Shown piece by piece: positions 46,824-55,727 of a stretch of DNA of 64,000 bases (positions within the stretch are counted from its first letter, which is position 1; every line of letters starts with the position of its first letter). Origin of the DNA: Photobacterium sanctipauli (GTDB taxonomy: Bacteria; Pseudomonadota; Gammaproteobacteria; Enterobacterales; Vibrionaceae). The stretch is from contig NZ_PYMA01000002.1 in NCBI RefSeq assembly GCF_003026495.1, positions 648,907 to 712,906 of the forward strand. Direction: 5' to 3'. The position numbers and the translations under genes are program-made. Below the pieces are notes generated by a model that made no database searches, had not been told where the DNA came from, and worked only from the letters and a program-made list of their open reading frames with translations.

Positions 46824-48974
46824 TTAGAATTTACCGTAATAGCCTTCTTTCAAGGCGTCGTATAGGTTAGCTGCAGTGTGAGTTTCACCGTCGTATTCAA
46901 TTTCTTCGTTACCCTTGGCTTCGAAGGTTGTACCGTCTTCTAGGTTGAAAACATACGTGGTGTTTTCAAGATCCTGCTCTTTCACAAGCACGCCCTGGAA
47001 GACTTCAGGGTTGAAGCGGAACGTTGTACATCCTTTCAGGCCTTTATCGTAGGCATCCATGTAGATGTCTTTGAAATCTTCAAACGGGAAGTCGGTAGGG
47101 ACATTCGCCGTTTTTGAAATAGAGGAATCAATCCAACGCTGGGCAGCTGCCTGAACCTCGACATGCTGGCTTGGTGTAATGTCGTCTGCCGTAATGAAGT
47201 ATTCAGGTAATTTTGCTGCTTCATCGGTGGTGTAAGGCATTGCCTTTTCATTCACCAGCTCACGGTAAGCCAATAGTTCGAAGCTGTAGACATCTACGCT
47301 TTCTTTTGACTTCTTGCCCGGTACGATAACGTTGCGGGTGTAGTGGTGAGCAAAGCTTGGTTCAATACCATTACTTGCGTTGTTCGCTAGCGACAGTGAG
47401 ATAGTCCCGGTTGGCGCGATTGAGCTGTGGTGAGTAAAGCGCGCACCGTGCTTGGCAAGCGCTTCAACCAACTCGGGCTCGACTTCAGCGACTTGCTGCA
47501 TGTAACGGCTGTAATTGGCATGCAGTACTTTACCTTTGACCTTATCACCAACCTTGATGCCGTCTTGAGCCATTTCAGGGCGCTGGCGCATCATCTTCGG
47601 CGTGACTTCGAATTCGTCATTCATGATTGGCGCAGCGCCTTTCTCTTTGGCAAGTGAAAGGGCTTCTTTCCAGCCGGTAATCGCCATTTCCTGAGCAACT
47701 TGCTCAGTGAAAGCAACAGAAGCGGCGCTACCATACTTGTGCTGAAGCATGGTGGTGGTTGAACCTAGGCCAAGGAAGCCCATACCGTGGCGGCGTTTGT
47801 CCATGATTTCTTGGCGCTGTTTTTCAAGAGGTAGCTGGTTAATTTCAACCACGTTATCAAGCATACGGGTGAAGATAGCCACAACGCGGCGGAAAGCATC
47901 CCAATCAAAACGCGCATTCTCGGTGAACGGGTCACGCACAAACTTGGTAAGGTTTACTGAACCCAACAAGCAAGCGCCGTATGGCGGTAATGGCTGCTCA
48001 CCACATGGGTTGGTTGCACGAATATCTTCGCAGAACCAGTTGTTGTTCATTTGATTGACTTTATCGATCAGGATAAAGCCCGGCTCAGCGTAGTCATAAG
48101 TCGACGTCATAATGACGTTCCAAAGGTTGCGTGCTGGCATCGTGCGGAACACTTTACATGCGACACGGCCTTTGTCGTCTTCAACCAGGTCTTCTTTGGT
48201 TGGCCAGTCAGCCCAAACAATTGACTCGTCATTTTCAAGATCAAGCTTGTCTTGCTTGGCTTCTTTCGCGGTGATTGGAAAAATCAGCTGCCAAGGTTGA
48301 TCGTTCTTAACGGCTTCAATGAACTCTTCAGTGATTAGAAGCGACAGGTTGAATTGGCGAAGGCGACCGTCTTCACGCTTAGCACGAATAAAGTCGATGA
48401 TATCTGGATGGCGGATGTCCATCGTACCCATTTGCGCACCGCGGCGACCACCGGCAGAAGAGACGGTGAAACACATCTTGTCATAGATATCCATGAAAGA
48501 AAGTGGGCCAGATGTGTAAGCGCCGGCACCGGATACAAATGCACCACGAGGACGTAGGGTCGAGAAGTCGTAACCAATACCGCAGCCAGCTTTCAGTGTT
48601 AGACCGGCTTCATGTACTTTACCCAAGATATCGTCCATAGAGTCTTCTATGGTGCCAGAGACAGTACAGTTGATGGTCGAGGTTGCTGGTTTGTGTTCGA
48701 ATGCACCTGCATTAGAGGTAATACGGCCAGCAGGAATAGCACCGTTGCGAAGTGCCCAAAGAAACTCACCGTACCAGTGTTCTTTAACTTTATCTTTTTC
48801 CAGATCAGCTAATGCACGGGCGACTCGTTTGAATGTGTCGTCAAGCGTGACATCAATTGCATCTCCATGCTTTGATTTCAGTCGATATTTGCTGTCCCAA
48901 ATCTCCATCGAGGTAGATTGGTACTCAATATCAATTGCTTGAAAGTCTTCCGAAGCTGTCGGGGTTTTCGCCAT
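46824..48974 (-). CDS. nrdJa: adenosylcobalamin-dependent ribonucleotide reductase, NrdJa
   Basis: The 716-residue catalytic subunit of a class II ribonucleotide reductase, which reduces ribonucleotides to deoxyribonucleotides with a radical generated from adenosylcobalamin, with or without oxygen. Motifs: STINCTVSG (active-site Cys) near residue 96, ATNPCGEQPLPPYGACLLGSVNL near 325 (radical Cys in NPCGE), and IAPTGTISL near 517. The C-terminal cysteine tail is carried by NrdJb. No cobalamin riboswitch or clear NrdR boxes are seen upstream. BtuCD in this window would supply B12. Confidence 0.93.
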   Translation of the reverse strand: MAKTPTASEDFQAIDIEYQSTSMEIWDSKYRLKSKHGDAIDVTLDDTFKRVARALADLEKDKVKEHWYGEFLWALRNGAIPAGRITSNAGAFEHKPATSTINCTVSGTIEDSMDDILGKVHEAGLTLKAGCGIGYDFSTLRPRGAFVSGAGAYTSGPLSFMDIYDKMCFTVSSAGGRRGAQMGTMDIRHPDIIDFIRAKREDGRLRQFNLSLLITEEFIEAVKNDQPWQLIFPITAKEAKQDKLDLENDESIVWADWPTKEDLVEDDKGRVACKVFRTMPARNLWNVIMTSTYDYAEPGFILIDKVNQMNNNWFCEDIRATNPCGEQPLPPYGACLLGSVNLTKFVRDPFTENARFDWDAFRRVVAIFTRMLDNVVEINQLPLEKQRQEIMDKRRHGMGFLGLGSTTTMLQHKYGSAASVAFTEQVAQEMAITGWKEALSLAKEKGAAPIMNDEFEVTPKMMRQRPEMAQDGIKVGDKVKGKVLHANYSRYMQQVAEVEPELVEALAKHGARFTHHSSIAPTGTISLSLANNASNGIEPSFAHHYTRNVIVPGKKSKESVDVYSFELLAYRELVNEKAMPYTTDEAAKLPEYFITADDITPSQHVEVQAAAQRWIDSSISKTANVPTDFPFEDFKDIYMDAYDKGLKGCTTFRFNPEVFQGVLVKEQDLENTTYVFNLEDGTTFEAKGNEEIEYDGETHTAANLYDALKEGYYGKF

Positions 48975-49343
48975 TATGAATACACCTTAAATGTTTGTAG
49001 TTGTCCTGCACGATTGATATAAAATATTGCTAACAACTTGTTTTATATCAGTAACATTCCGCTGAGCATGGGAATGTGATCGTTTGGCAAGGCGCAGATC
49101 AAACCATTTACCCCGATGATCTTCAAGTCTTGACAGCGAGATTATCGCTCAATGTAACGAAAAGATAATTAAAGACAGCTGTTTAGATTATTTTCTTTTA
49201 AAGAACAAAATAGGCTTGATATTCAATAGTGTGAGCTGAACGGCTAAGGCGGTCAAGGGAAGCGAAAGTGGGTCGATGGTACGAGGTGGTAAGGAACACT
49301 AAGAAGGGACTTTCAGCGGATAAGAATAGAATGAGATAAAAAG
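48975..49343. other. gene-free region upstream of nrdJa
   Basis: About 370 bases without a credible ORF, containing the nrdJa promoter. I saw no AdoCbl riboswitch (no B12-box-like GCCACTG) and no conserved NrdR palindrome pair. Confidence 0.4.
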
Positions 49344-49365
49344 AGGGGCGCTCTAGCATGCCCCT
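49344..49365 (-). terminator. terminator, probably of the first porin gene
   Basis: A stem AGGGGC/GCCCCT continues on the minus strand with CTTTTTATCTC. It is the first hairpin with a T run downstream of the porin at 49565-50617. Confidence 0.6.
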
Positions 49366-49425
49366 ATAAAAAAGAAATATTTAGAAAAATAAGAAACGAC
49401 AGTGATATACCAACCCTACTGGATT

Positions 49426-49510
49426 GATATACCCAAGTTACCTCTTGCTACTAGCGAGTGGGGGAAATCAGCAGTGTTGTTGGGCACAGGTGAAGTAACT
49501 TGGGTATATC
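49426..49510. repeat. palindromic intergenic repeat (MITE/REP-like)
   Basis: Perfect 16-bp terminal inverted repeats, GATATACCCAAGTTAC and GTAACTTGGGTATATC, enclose 53 bases. Sequences beginning TATACCCAAG are, to my knowledge, dispersed widely in Vibrionaceae genomes. It encodes nothing and lies in the 3' region of a porin gene. Confidence 0.75.
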
Positions 49511-49564
49511 TAGCCTAGATAAGCGTTGCTGCTTACCCAGGCTAGGACAACTAAGTGGTTAAAC

Positions 49565-50617
49565 TTAGAAGTTGTAACGTACTAGTAGTGCTAGCTCATC
49601 ATCGATGTCTGCATCTGAGCCGCTAGCTGTTTTGCTGCTTGTGTCAATTTTGTACTCAGCAGCAAGAATAACTGGGCCAGTGAAGTAAGCTACACCAAGA
49701 GTCGTGTATGCATACTTAGCCGAAGAATTGTCATCTTCTAAGTGGTTGTAGCCCGCAAGTAGTTGGAACTGGTTAATATCATACGAAGCGAAGAATTCCA
49801 TACCAGTTGCTTCTTTAACCATACCTTCAGAAGTTAGGCTGTTATTACCTGCACCTGCAAATACACCACTGTAGTCAGTAGAGTTCTGGTGGTTACGGAA
49901 TTGACCGTAGTTAGCGGCTAGGTAAAGTGCTTCAGTTTCATATGTAATAACGGCGTTCGCTACTTTTGCGTCAGCACGATCTTTAAACTGAGTTTCACCA
50001 TAAGCAGCACTTAAACCTAGGCCAAAGTCAAAGTCATAACCTGCCATAGCTTGGTAGCCGTAATCACGGTGGTAATCATCATTCTTATCTTCAAACTGGT
50101 ATTGAAGACCAAGCTGTAGACCTTGGATGTTTGTGCGGTACTGAACAACATCGTCAGCACGGCCCGTACCGTGTACACCGCCATCACTAGCAATGCCGTC
50201 GTAGTTACCTGCGGTATCACCACCGTAAACCCATAAAAGGTCAGTTTTACCAGTAACATCGTAGTGAATAGACCAAGCTTTACCGACTGTGAATTGGCCA
50301 ATGCCTTCTTTATCAGCCGTAACATTACCTAGACGGTTAAAGATGTGGGAGTCTTTATCACCGCTTGCTAGCGCGTCATAGCCCCACTCAGCAATTGCAC
50401 CGATGTCCCAGCCATTGTCTAAAGCGTGAGTAAACGCAAAATTAATACGGGAAGATTGGCTTCCTAGGCTATTTTCGCCATCAGAGAATTTAGCACTTGC
50501 TGCTAGACGGCCGCCAACTGAGAAAGTGTTCGTTTCATCATTATAAACTTCAAGTGCATGTACAGAAGTAGATGCTGTTGCCGCTGCCACTGCTAAGGCA
50601 ATAATTTTTTTGTTCAT
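49565..50617 (-). CDS. outer-membrane porin (OmpH/OmpL-like), copy 1
   Basis: A 350-residue general porin. The signal peptide MNKKIIALAVAAATASTSVHA (cleavage near residue 21) precedes a beta-barrel of about 16 strands ending in the aromatic LALLVRYNF, the typical BAM-recognition end. Loop 3-like acidic and Gly-rich segments (GGDTAGNYDGIASDGG) are visible. It is closely related to the porin at 51069-52136, resembles Photobacterium porins, and lies in tandem with it. In P. profundum such porins respond to pressure; nothing here shows that directly. Confidence 0.9.
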   Translation of the reverse strand: MNKKIIALAVAAATASTSVHALEVYNDETNTFSVGGRLAASAKFSDGENSLGSQSSRINFAFTHALDNGWDIGAIAEWGYDALASGDKDSHIFNRLGNVTADKEGIGQFTVGKAWSIHYDVTGKTDLLWVYGGDTAGNYDGIASDGGVHGTGRADDVVQYRTNIQGLQLGLQYQFEDKNDDYHRDYGYQAMAGYDFDFGLGLSAAYGETQFKDRADAKVANAVITYETEALYLAANYGQFRNHQNSTDYSGVFAGAGNNSLTSEGMVKEATGMEFFASYDINQFQLLAGYNHLEDDNSSAKYAYTTLGVAYFTGPVILAAEYKIDTSSKTASGSDADIDDELALLVRYNF

Positions 50618-50646
50618 TTTAATGTGTCCTACATTGGAATGTTAAT

Positions 50647-50667
50647 AGCATTTTCATCCGAAATGCT
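50647..50667 (-). promoter_or_regulatory. conserved 5' UTR hairpin of porin 1
   Basis: On the minus strand AGCATTT-CGGATGA-AAATGCT forms a 7-bp hairpin 30 bases before the start codon. Nearly the same element precedes the second porin, unlike the rest of the two upstream regions. Possible mRNA-stability or small-RNA target site. Confidence 0.5.
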
Positions 50668-50981
50668 TGGCAAACATTATTAGAGTTAAGCAACTTGTGG
50701 TACCAGTAAAATGTTCTCAAATGACTGCTTTTTAAGAAATTTTCATTTTCACAAAAATGAAAAATAGAAATATATTTTTAGAGTTTTATGCCCTTGAGAA
50801 ATGTTAAGAAGATTTTTCTTTTAGGTGTGCAGCTTCATTGGATGCTAATAGGGGGCAGTGTTTACTATGAGGACAAGTTTTCAGTTTTTGTTAATGACAC
50901 TATCAATAATTAGAATATGCAGGAAGAAAAAACGGGCGAATAATTGAACTGTAAAACTTGAATATCATGCAGCCAAAGAAA
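50668..50981. other. gene-free region upstream of porin 1
   Basis: About 310 AT-rich bases without a credible ORF; the porin 1 promoter must lie here. No clear OmpR or other operator could be assigned. Confidence 0.4.
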
Positions 50982-51002
50982 AGGGCACTCAATGAGTGCC
51001 CT
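50982..51002 (-). terminator. terminator of porin 2
   Basis: A 9-bp stem AGGGCACTC/GAGTGCCCT with a 3-nt loop is followed on the minus strand by TTTCTTTGG. Confidence 0.8.
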
Positions 51003-51068
51003 CGACAATAAACAGTTAACGTTTAACTGTTACCTAAGCGAAATAAATTGGCTTATGGCTTAACTTCA

Positions 51069-52136
51069 TTAGAAGTTGTAACGAGCTAGAAGTGCTAGTT
51101 CGTTGCTGTTACCTAGATCGTTGCCTGAAGCATTTTCGCTACCAGTGTCAATTTTGTACTCAGCTGCAAAGATCATAGGACCAGTTTTGTAAGCTGCGCT
51201 TAGTGCACCGTATGCGTACTTAGCATCAGTGTTGTCATCAGTTAGCGAGTAGTAACCTGCCATTAGCTGAACTTGGTCGATGTAGTAGATACCTGCTACT
51301 TCTAGAGAAGTTGCTTCTTTGATTGCGCCTTCATCAGTTGTTTCTGCACCAGAGTTTGCACCAAAGTAGTTTGCTGCTGTCTGGTGATTACGAGATTGAC
51401 CGTAGTTAGCTGCTAGAGAAAATACTTCTGTTTCATAAGAAACAACAACGTTAGCTACTTTAGCGTCAGCACGATCAGCGAAGTTCGCTTGAGAGTATGC
51501 TGCATCTAGGCCTAGACCGAAATCAAACTGGTAGCCAGCCATTGCCTGGTAACCGTACTCACGGTCGTAACCGCCGATAACAACACCGTTATCATCACGT
51601 TCTAGAGATGAATCTTCAAACTGGTACTGAAGACCAATTTGTAGACCGTTGATGTTTGTGCGGTACTGGATTACGTCGTCCGCACGGCCTGTACCGTGTA
51701 CACCACCGTCGCCAGAGATGCCGTCGTAGTTACCTGCTACGTCACCACCGTAAACCCAGAATACGTCAGTCTTGTTCGTTGCGTCGTAACGAACAGCCCA
51801 TGCTTTACCTACTGTGAAGTGACCAATGCCTTCTTTATCAGCAGTGATTTGGCCAAGACGGTTGCTAGTGTGGTTGCCACCGTTAGAAAGTGCATCATAT
51901 GCCCATTCTGCTTTAGCACCTAGATCCCAGCCGTTTGCTAGCGCGTGAGTGAATGCGAAGTTAATACGAGAAGACTGGCTGTTTAGGCTGTTGCTGTCAT
52001 CGTTGAACTTAGGGCTAACTGCTAGACGACCGCCAACAGAAAAAGTGTTTGTTTCATCGTTGTACACTTCTAGAGCGTGAGTAGAAGTAGATGCTGCTGC
52101 CGCGGCCACTGCTAAGGCAATGATTTTTTTGTTCAT
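51069..52136 (-). CDS. outer-membrane porin (OmpH/OmpL-like), copy 2
   Basis: A 355-residue porin, paralogue of the one at 49565-50617: signal MNKKIIALAVAAAAASTSTHA, the same NDETNTFSVGGRLA opening, the same barrel strands and the C-terminal ALLARYNF. The copies differ mainly in extracellular loops (for example the extra DDNGVVIGG here), as expected for surface loops under phage or antibody selection. Its codon use is more biased than copy 1, which suggests it is the more highly expressed of the two (inference). Confidence 0.9.
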   Translation of the reverse strand: MNKKIIALAVAAAAASTSTHALEVYNDETNTFSVGGRLAVSPKFNDDSNSLNSQSSRINFAFTHALANGWDLGAKAEWAYDALSNGGNHTSNRLGQITADKEGIGHFTVGKAWAVRYDATNKTDVFWVYGGDVAGNYDGISGDGGVHGTGRADDVIQYRTNINGLQIGLQYQFEDSSLERDDNGVVIGGYDREYGYQAMAGYQFDFGLGLDAAYSQANFADRADAKVANVVVSYETEVFSLAANYGQSRNHQTAANYFGANSGAETTDEGAIKEATSLEVAGIYYIDQVQLMAGYYSLTDDNTDAKYAYGALSAAYKTGPMIFAAEYKIDTGSENASGNDLGNSNELALLARYNF

Positions 52137-52165
52137 TTTAATGTGTCCTACATTGAATGTTTATC

Positions 52166-52186
52166 AGCGTTTTCATCCGAAATGCT
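52166..52186 (-). promoter_or_regulatory. conserved 5' UTR element of porin 2
   Basis: On the minus strand AGCATTTCGGATGAAAACGCT matches the porin 1 element at all but one position; the change weakens one base pair of the hairpin. It has the same distance to the start codon, and is followed in both genes by GTAGGACACATTAAA. Confidence 0.5.
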
Positions 52187-52616
52187 TGGCTACCATTTTT
52201 AAGACTTCACTCAACAAGGCACCAGTAAAACGATGTCAAAGTTCGGTTTGTTTTTTATATAAACGGGGTAAGTTATTGTTTTTATTTCTCAAAAAACATG
52301 TGTTTTGAGGTATTTTTAGTTTTTATATTGGGTTGTTTGTTTTTTGAAGTGTGATTGGTGGCAAGTTTTCGATGTTGGCTGTTTAGGGTTATTTATTTAA
52401 TTCAATGTGAGTAATTATTCATGCTTATTTGTGTTGTTCAACGAATGCTTTTGGTGAATGTTTGTGCGGCTTTAAATACAAAGATATTTAGAGCAAGGGG
52501 ACTGTCAATATCGTTAAAAAATAGGGATGTAAACTATGGATTACAGTTTGGCAGGCAGTTTTGATAGTTCCAGTTGGGGAAGGTGTCGATGCTCTTAGGC
52601 ATTGGAGATATAAAAA
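52187..52616. other. gene-free region upstream of porin 2
   Basis: About 430 AT-rich bases with long T and A tracts and no credible ORF; the porin 2 promoter region. Confidence 0.4.
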
Positions 52617-52640
52617 AAGCAGCAATTGTGATTGCTGCTT
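52617..52640 (-). terminator. terminator of the DsbA-like lipoprotein gene
   Basis: A 10-bp stem AAGCAGCAAT/ATTGCTGCTT with loop TGTG; the minus-strand continuation is TTTTTATAT. Confidence 0.9.
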
Positions 52641-52681
52641 GATTAATATTTAACGACTTGTGCTCTTTACCTTTAGGGTAT

Positions 52682-53308
52682 TTATTGCTCTAGTTTAGAC
52701 AGGTATTGAATGGTGTTGGCCAAGTCTTCCAGGCTTTCGTGGGCGCTGTTTTCGACTAGGTATTTACCCTGAACAAGGAAAGCCGGAACAGAATTTACTA
52801 CTGCATTAACCACTAATTCATTGGCTGCTTGTAGTTGTTCGTACACGGCTTGCTTTTGCTCATCGTTAATTTCGAATGGGCTGACAAGGCCAAACTCACC
52901 AAAGATTTCCCCCAGTTTTGCTTGGCGTTCTTCATCTGTCATGTCTTGTGGAGAATCCTGAACATAGGCAAACATGGCTTCTTTCATTTCAGCCGAAGGT
53001 TTGCCGTCCATTTGGATTGCTGCAGTGTAATAGATGTAGGCAGCAATTTGAGCACTTTCGTTGAAAGTGACATGCACTTGATCAATTTCGACATCAGCCA
53101 GCTGCTTGATGTCAGGTAGCATCATTTCCATGTTTCGGCAGTGGCCACAACCCAAAGAAAAGACTTCAACAACATTTGCTGCATTCGGCGTTGCTGTTGG
53201 TACTACTTTATATTTTACGCCTTCTTGTGGGATAGAGTTATCACCACAACCAATAAGAGCAAAAGACAGAGCGAAAAGAGCGATGAATCGAGTAATTAGT
53301 TTGTACAT
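52682..53308 (-). CDS. DsbA-like lipoprotein thiol oxidoreductase
   Basis: A 208-residue predicted lipoprotein of the DsbA family. The signal ends in the lipobox LIGC (Cys21); the thioredoxin-fold active site is CGHC at 54-57 in VEVFSLGCGHCRNME, and the cis-Pro loop is SVPAFLVQGKYLV near 172. A CxHC active site is typical of oxidising DsbA. The ATG at 53308 is chosen over the TTG at 53317; the Shine-Dalgarno (GAG) is weak. It may be the second DsbA alongside a canonical soluble one elsewhere. Confidence 0.87.
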   Translation of the reverse strand: MYKLITRFIALFALSFALIGCGDNSIPQEGVKYKVVPTATPNAANVVEVFSLGCGHCRNMEMMLPDIKQLADVEIDQVHVTFNESAQIAAYIYYTAAIQMDGKPSAEMKEAMFAYVQDSPQDMTDEERQAKLGEIFGEFGLVSPFEINDEQKQAVYEQLQAANELVVNAVVNSVPAFLVQGKYLVENSAHESLEDLANTIQYLSKLEQ

Positions 53309-53506
53309 AGTTCTCAATTTTATTGCGATATAAAGTACATATTATGGCTGAAATTTGAAGCTAAGTCGTTCAGCAAAAATTAGATTTACACAAAAATACA
53401 CTTCTTGGTATGGGGGTGTGTGTTATTGCGATTTTCAGGCTATAAGTGATTGAACATTTCACACAATTGAGTATGATTGCCGACCTTTTTACGTTCGGAG
53501 GAAACC

Positions 53507-54859
53507 ATGTACATAGGATTTGATTACGGTACTGCCAACTGTTCAGTCGCAGCGATGGTGGAAGGTAACCCACGGATGCTACCTTTGGAAGGTGACAATA
53601 CCTATATTCCTTCGACGCTATGTGCTTCAACACGTGAAGCAGTGAGTGAATACTTGTATCGCTTTATGGGGATTGAACCTGCAGATGAAACGGGGAAGCA
53701 GCTACTTCGTCGTGCCATTGCCCATAACCGCGAAGAAGGGATTGATGTTGAGCAAAATGATTTGTTGTTTGGCCAGGCTGCACTGGATCTCTACCTTGAA
53801 GATCCTGAAGAAGTCTTCTACGTAAAATCGCCTAAGTCATTCTTGGGAGCGAATGGATTACGTGACCCACAAATTAGTTTTTTTGAAGATCTTGTTTGCG
53901 CCATGATGAAAAACATCAAGGATAAAGCAGAAGCCTCGCTTGAGCAGGCCATTACAAGTACGGTGATAGGTCGTCCAATAAACTTTCAAGGTACCGGCGG
54001 TGAAAAGGCCAACCAGCAAGCAGAAAGTATTCTAACTCAAGCGGCGAAGCGTGCTGGTTTTGCCAACATCGAATTTCAATTTGAGCCGGTAGCTGCAGGG
54101 CTTGAATATGAAAGTACACTGACTGAAGACAAAACGGTGCTGGTGGTTGATATCGGTGGCGGTACTACAGACTGCTCCATGATCCAAATGGGGCCGAGCT
54201 GGTCGGGTAAATCAGATCGCCAAGCTAGTTTATTGGCGCATACGGGGTTGCGAGTGGGTGGGAACGACCTAGACATCTACCTTGCATTTAAACAGCTGAT
54301 GCCACTGTTAGGTTTAGGCAGTAAAACCCTAAAAGGCATTGATATGCCAATTGGTCAGTTCTGGAACCCGATAGCAATTAATAATGTTGCCGCACAAACC
54401 GACTTCTATGGGGTAGGTAACTTGGCAACTTTGCAAGAGTTACGACGTAACGCTCAGGAGCCAGATAAGCTTGCCCACCTGATTCGTGTATACCATGAAA
54501 CACTGGGCTACCAATTGGTGCGCAGGGCGGAAGAATGCAAAATTTCGCTCTCTGAATTGCCAAAAGCCAGCGTTCACCTTGATTATCTTTCAGATGCTCT
54601 GCAAGTGGATATATCGCAGAATGATATGGCGCACGCTATTGAAGCGCCAAAGGTGAAAATTAGCCAGTTAGTCACAGAGGCCATTGAGCAAAGTGGGTTA
54701 AAGCCCGATGTGGTGTATATGACGGGGGGCACGGCACGCTCACCCATTTTACGCCAATGTATTGAACAACAACTGCCGGGTATCCCGGTGGTGAGTGGCA
54801 GCTATTTCGGTTCAGTAACAGCGGGATTAGCACGTTGGGCACAGCATTGCTTTGGCTAA
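53507..54859 (+). CDS. yegD: YegD-type Hsp70 family chaperone
   Basis: A 450-residue protein that is essentially only the actin-like ATPase domain of Hsp70 and lacks the substrate-binding half. The phosphate loops YIGFDYGTANCSVAAM (start) and LVVDIGGGTTDCSM (near 214) and the adenosine-site VVYMTGGTARSPILRQ (near 405) are clear. E. coli YegD has the same layout; its client is unknown. GGAGG is five bases before the ATG at 53507, which is preferred over 53477. Confidence 0.9.
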   Translation: MYIGFDYGTANCSVAAMVEGNPRMLPLEGDNTYIPSTLCASTREAVSEYLYRFMGIEPADETGKQLLRRAIAHNREEGIDVEQNDLLFGQAALDLYLEDPEEVFYVKSPKSFLGANGLRDPQISFFEDLVCAMMKNIKDKAEASLEQAITSTVIGRPINFQGTGGEKANQQAESILTQAAKRAGFANIEFQFEPVAAGLEYESTLTEDKTVLVVDIGGGTTDCSMIQMGPSWSGKSDRQASLLAHTGLRVGGNDLDIYLAFKQLMPLLGLGSKTLKGIDMPIGQFWNPIAINNVAAQTDFYGVGNLATLQELRRNAQEPDKLAHLIRVYHETLGYQLVRRAEECKISLSELPKASVHLDYLSDALQVDISQNDMAHAIEAPKVKISQLVTEAIEQSGLKPDVVYMTGGTARSPILRQCIEQQLPGIPVVSGSYFGSVTAGLARWAQHCFG

Positions 54860-54910
54860 TTAAGTCGTGCTGGGCATATAAATAGTAGAGAGACGCCAGA
54901 GAATATTGAT

Positions 54911-54937
54911 AAAAAAGCCTGATTTTCAGGCTTTTTT
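54911..54937. terminator. bidirectional terminator after yegD
   Basis: A 12-bp stem AAAAAAGCCTGA/TCAGGCTTTTTT with a 3-nt loop, between yegD and the convergent HiPIP gene. Confidence 0.95.
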
Positions 54938-54992
54938 AGTCTTTAACACGAGGATATGCTCAGGTAGGTAGGGCTACCTCAGCTACTCGATT

Positions 54993-55298
54993 CTAAGGCT
55001 TTTTCACCCAAGCTGTGCACCAGCCATTAGCATTCACAGCTTTACCAGGGAAAATACCACATGGACGCCATTCATCCCCATCGTTACCCTGGATTAATGC
55101 ACAATTACTACAAACCTTTGCACTGTCAGGGCTTTCATGTACGTATTGCAATGCTTTTGCTTGGGGATCATCTTCTGTCAATTGTGGTAAGTCTGCTGCA
55201 TGGGCGGGTTTAACCAATATCTTGTTACCCACAGTAATTCCGATCACGCTTGCGAGACTCAATTTCAGAAAATTTCTGCGATTTGAACGCTTAATCAT
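54993..55298 (-). CDS. high-potential iron-sulfur protein (HiPIP)
   Basis: A 101-residue exported electron carrier. The Tat signal RRNFLKLSLASVIG is at residues 7-20 with cleavage near AHA-AD (35). The mature part has the four [4Fe-4S] ligands Cys63, Cys66, Cys80 and Cys94 in the spacing C-x2-C-x13-C-x13-C, with EWRPCGIFPGKAVNANGWCTAW typical of HiPIP. HiPIPs usually carry electrons between the bc1 complex and photosynthetic or respiratory oxidases; the partner here is unknown. It is a single gene convergent with yegD. Confidence 0.9.
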   Translation of the reverse strand: MIKRSNRRNFLKLSLASVIGITVGNKILVKPAHAADLPQLTEDDPQAKALQYVHESPDSAKVCSNCALIQGNDGDEWRPCGIFPGKAVNANGWCTAWVKKP

Positions 55299-55346
55299 GG
55301 TTGCTTCCTTTTATTTCTCGACATTTACTCTTGTTGTTATTGCTAT

Positions 55347-55410
55347 GAACCCAAGTAGCCTGGGTATATATCTAAGCTACTTGGTTACATAACTAAGTAG
55401 CTTGAGTATA
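55347..55410. repeat. palindromic AAGTAGCTT-type repeat
   Basis: A 13-bp stem AAGCTACTTGGTT/AACTAAGTAGCTT (55374-55403, one G-T pair) with loop ACAT, preceded by ACCCAAGTAGCCTGGGTATATA. The CCCAAGTAG and GGGTATATA words recall the repeat at 49426-49510, so it may be a diverged or partial member of the same dispersed family. Confidence 0.5.
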
Positions 55411-55727
55411 GTTAATATAGCTATTGCGTATTTTTTACGTTGAACTAACTGTAAGAACAACCAGTTTCTTAACTCTTTTGTAACGAAATACAACTACATT
55501 AAGATCATTATCAACATTTTGAGATGTGTGAATAATGATTCATCTCATTGAAAAATAACATTAAGTTTTTGTAATGGATTGCAGTGATCAATAACAAAAT
55601 TTTGTCGCAAGAATACAAATAGTGGTTGCAACATTTTATTTACAAGCGCATGATCTAGCCGACATAAACGGTGAGGTCAGTGATCGCTTGCCGGTTAGAT
55701 GATTAACAATAACAAGCAGAGAGAACG
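55411..55727. other. gene-free region before the HAD gene
   Basis: About 315 AT-rich bases with no credible ORF or RNA; presumably holds the promoters of the HAD gene and, leftward beyond the repeat, of HiPIP. Confidence 0.4.
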
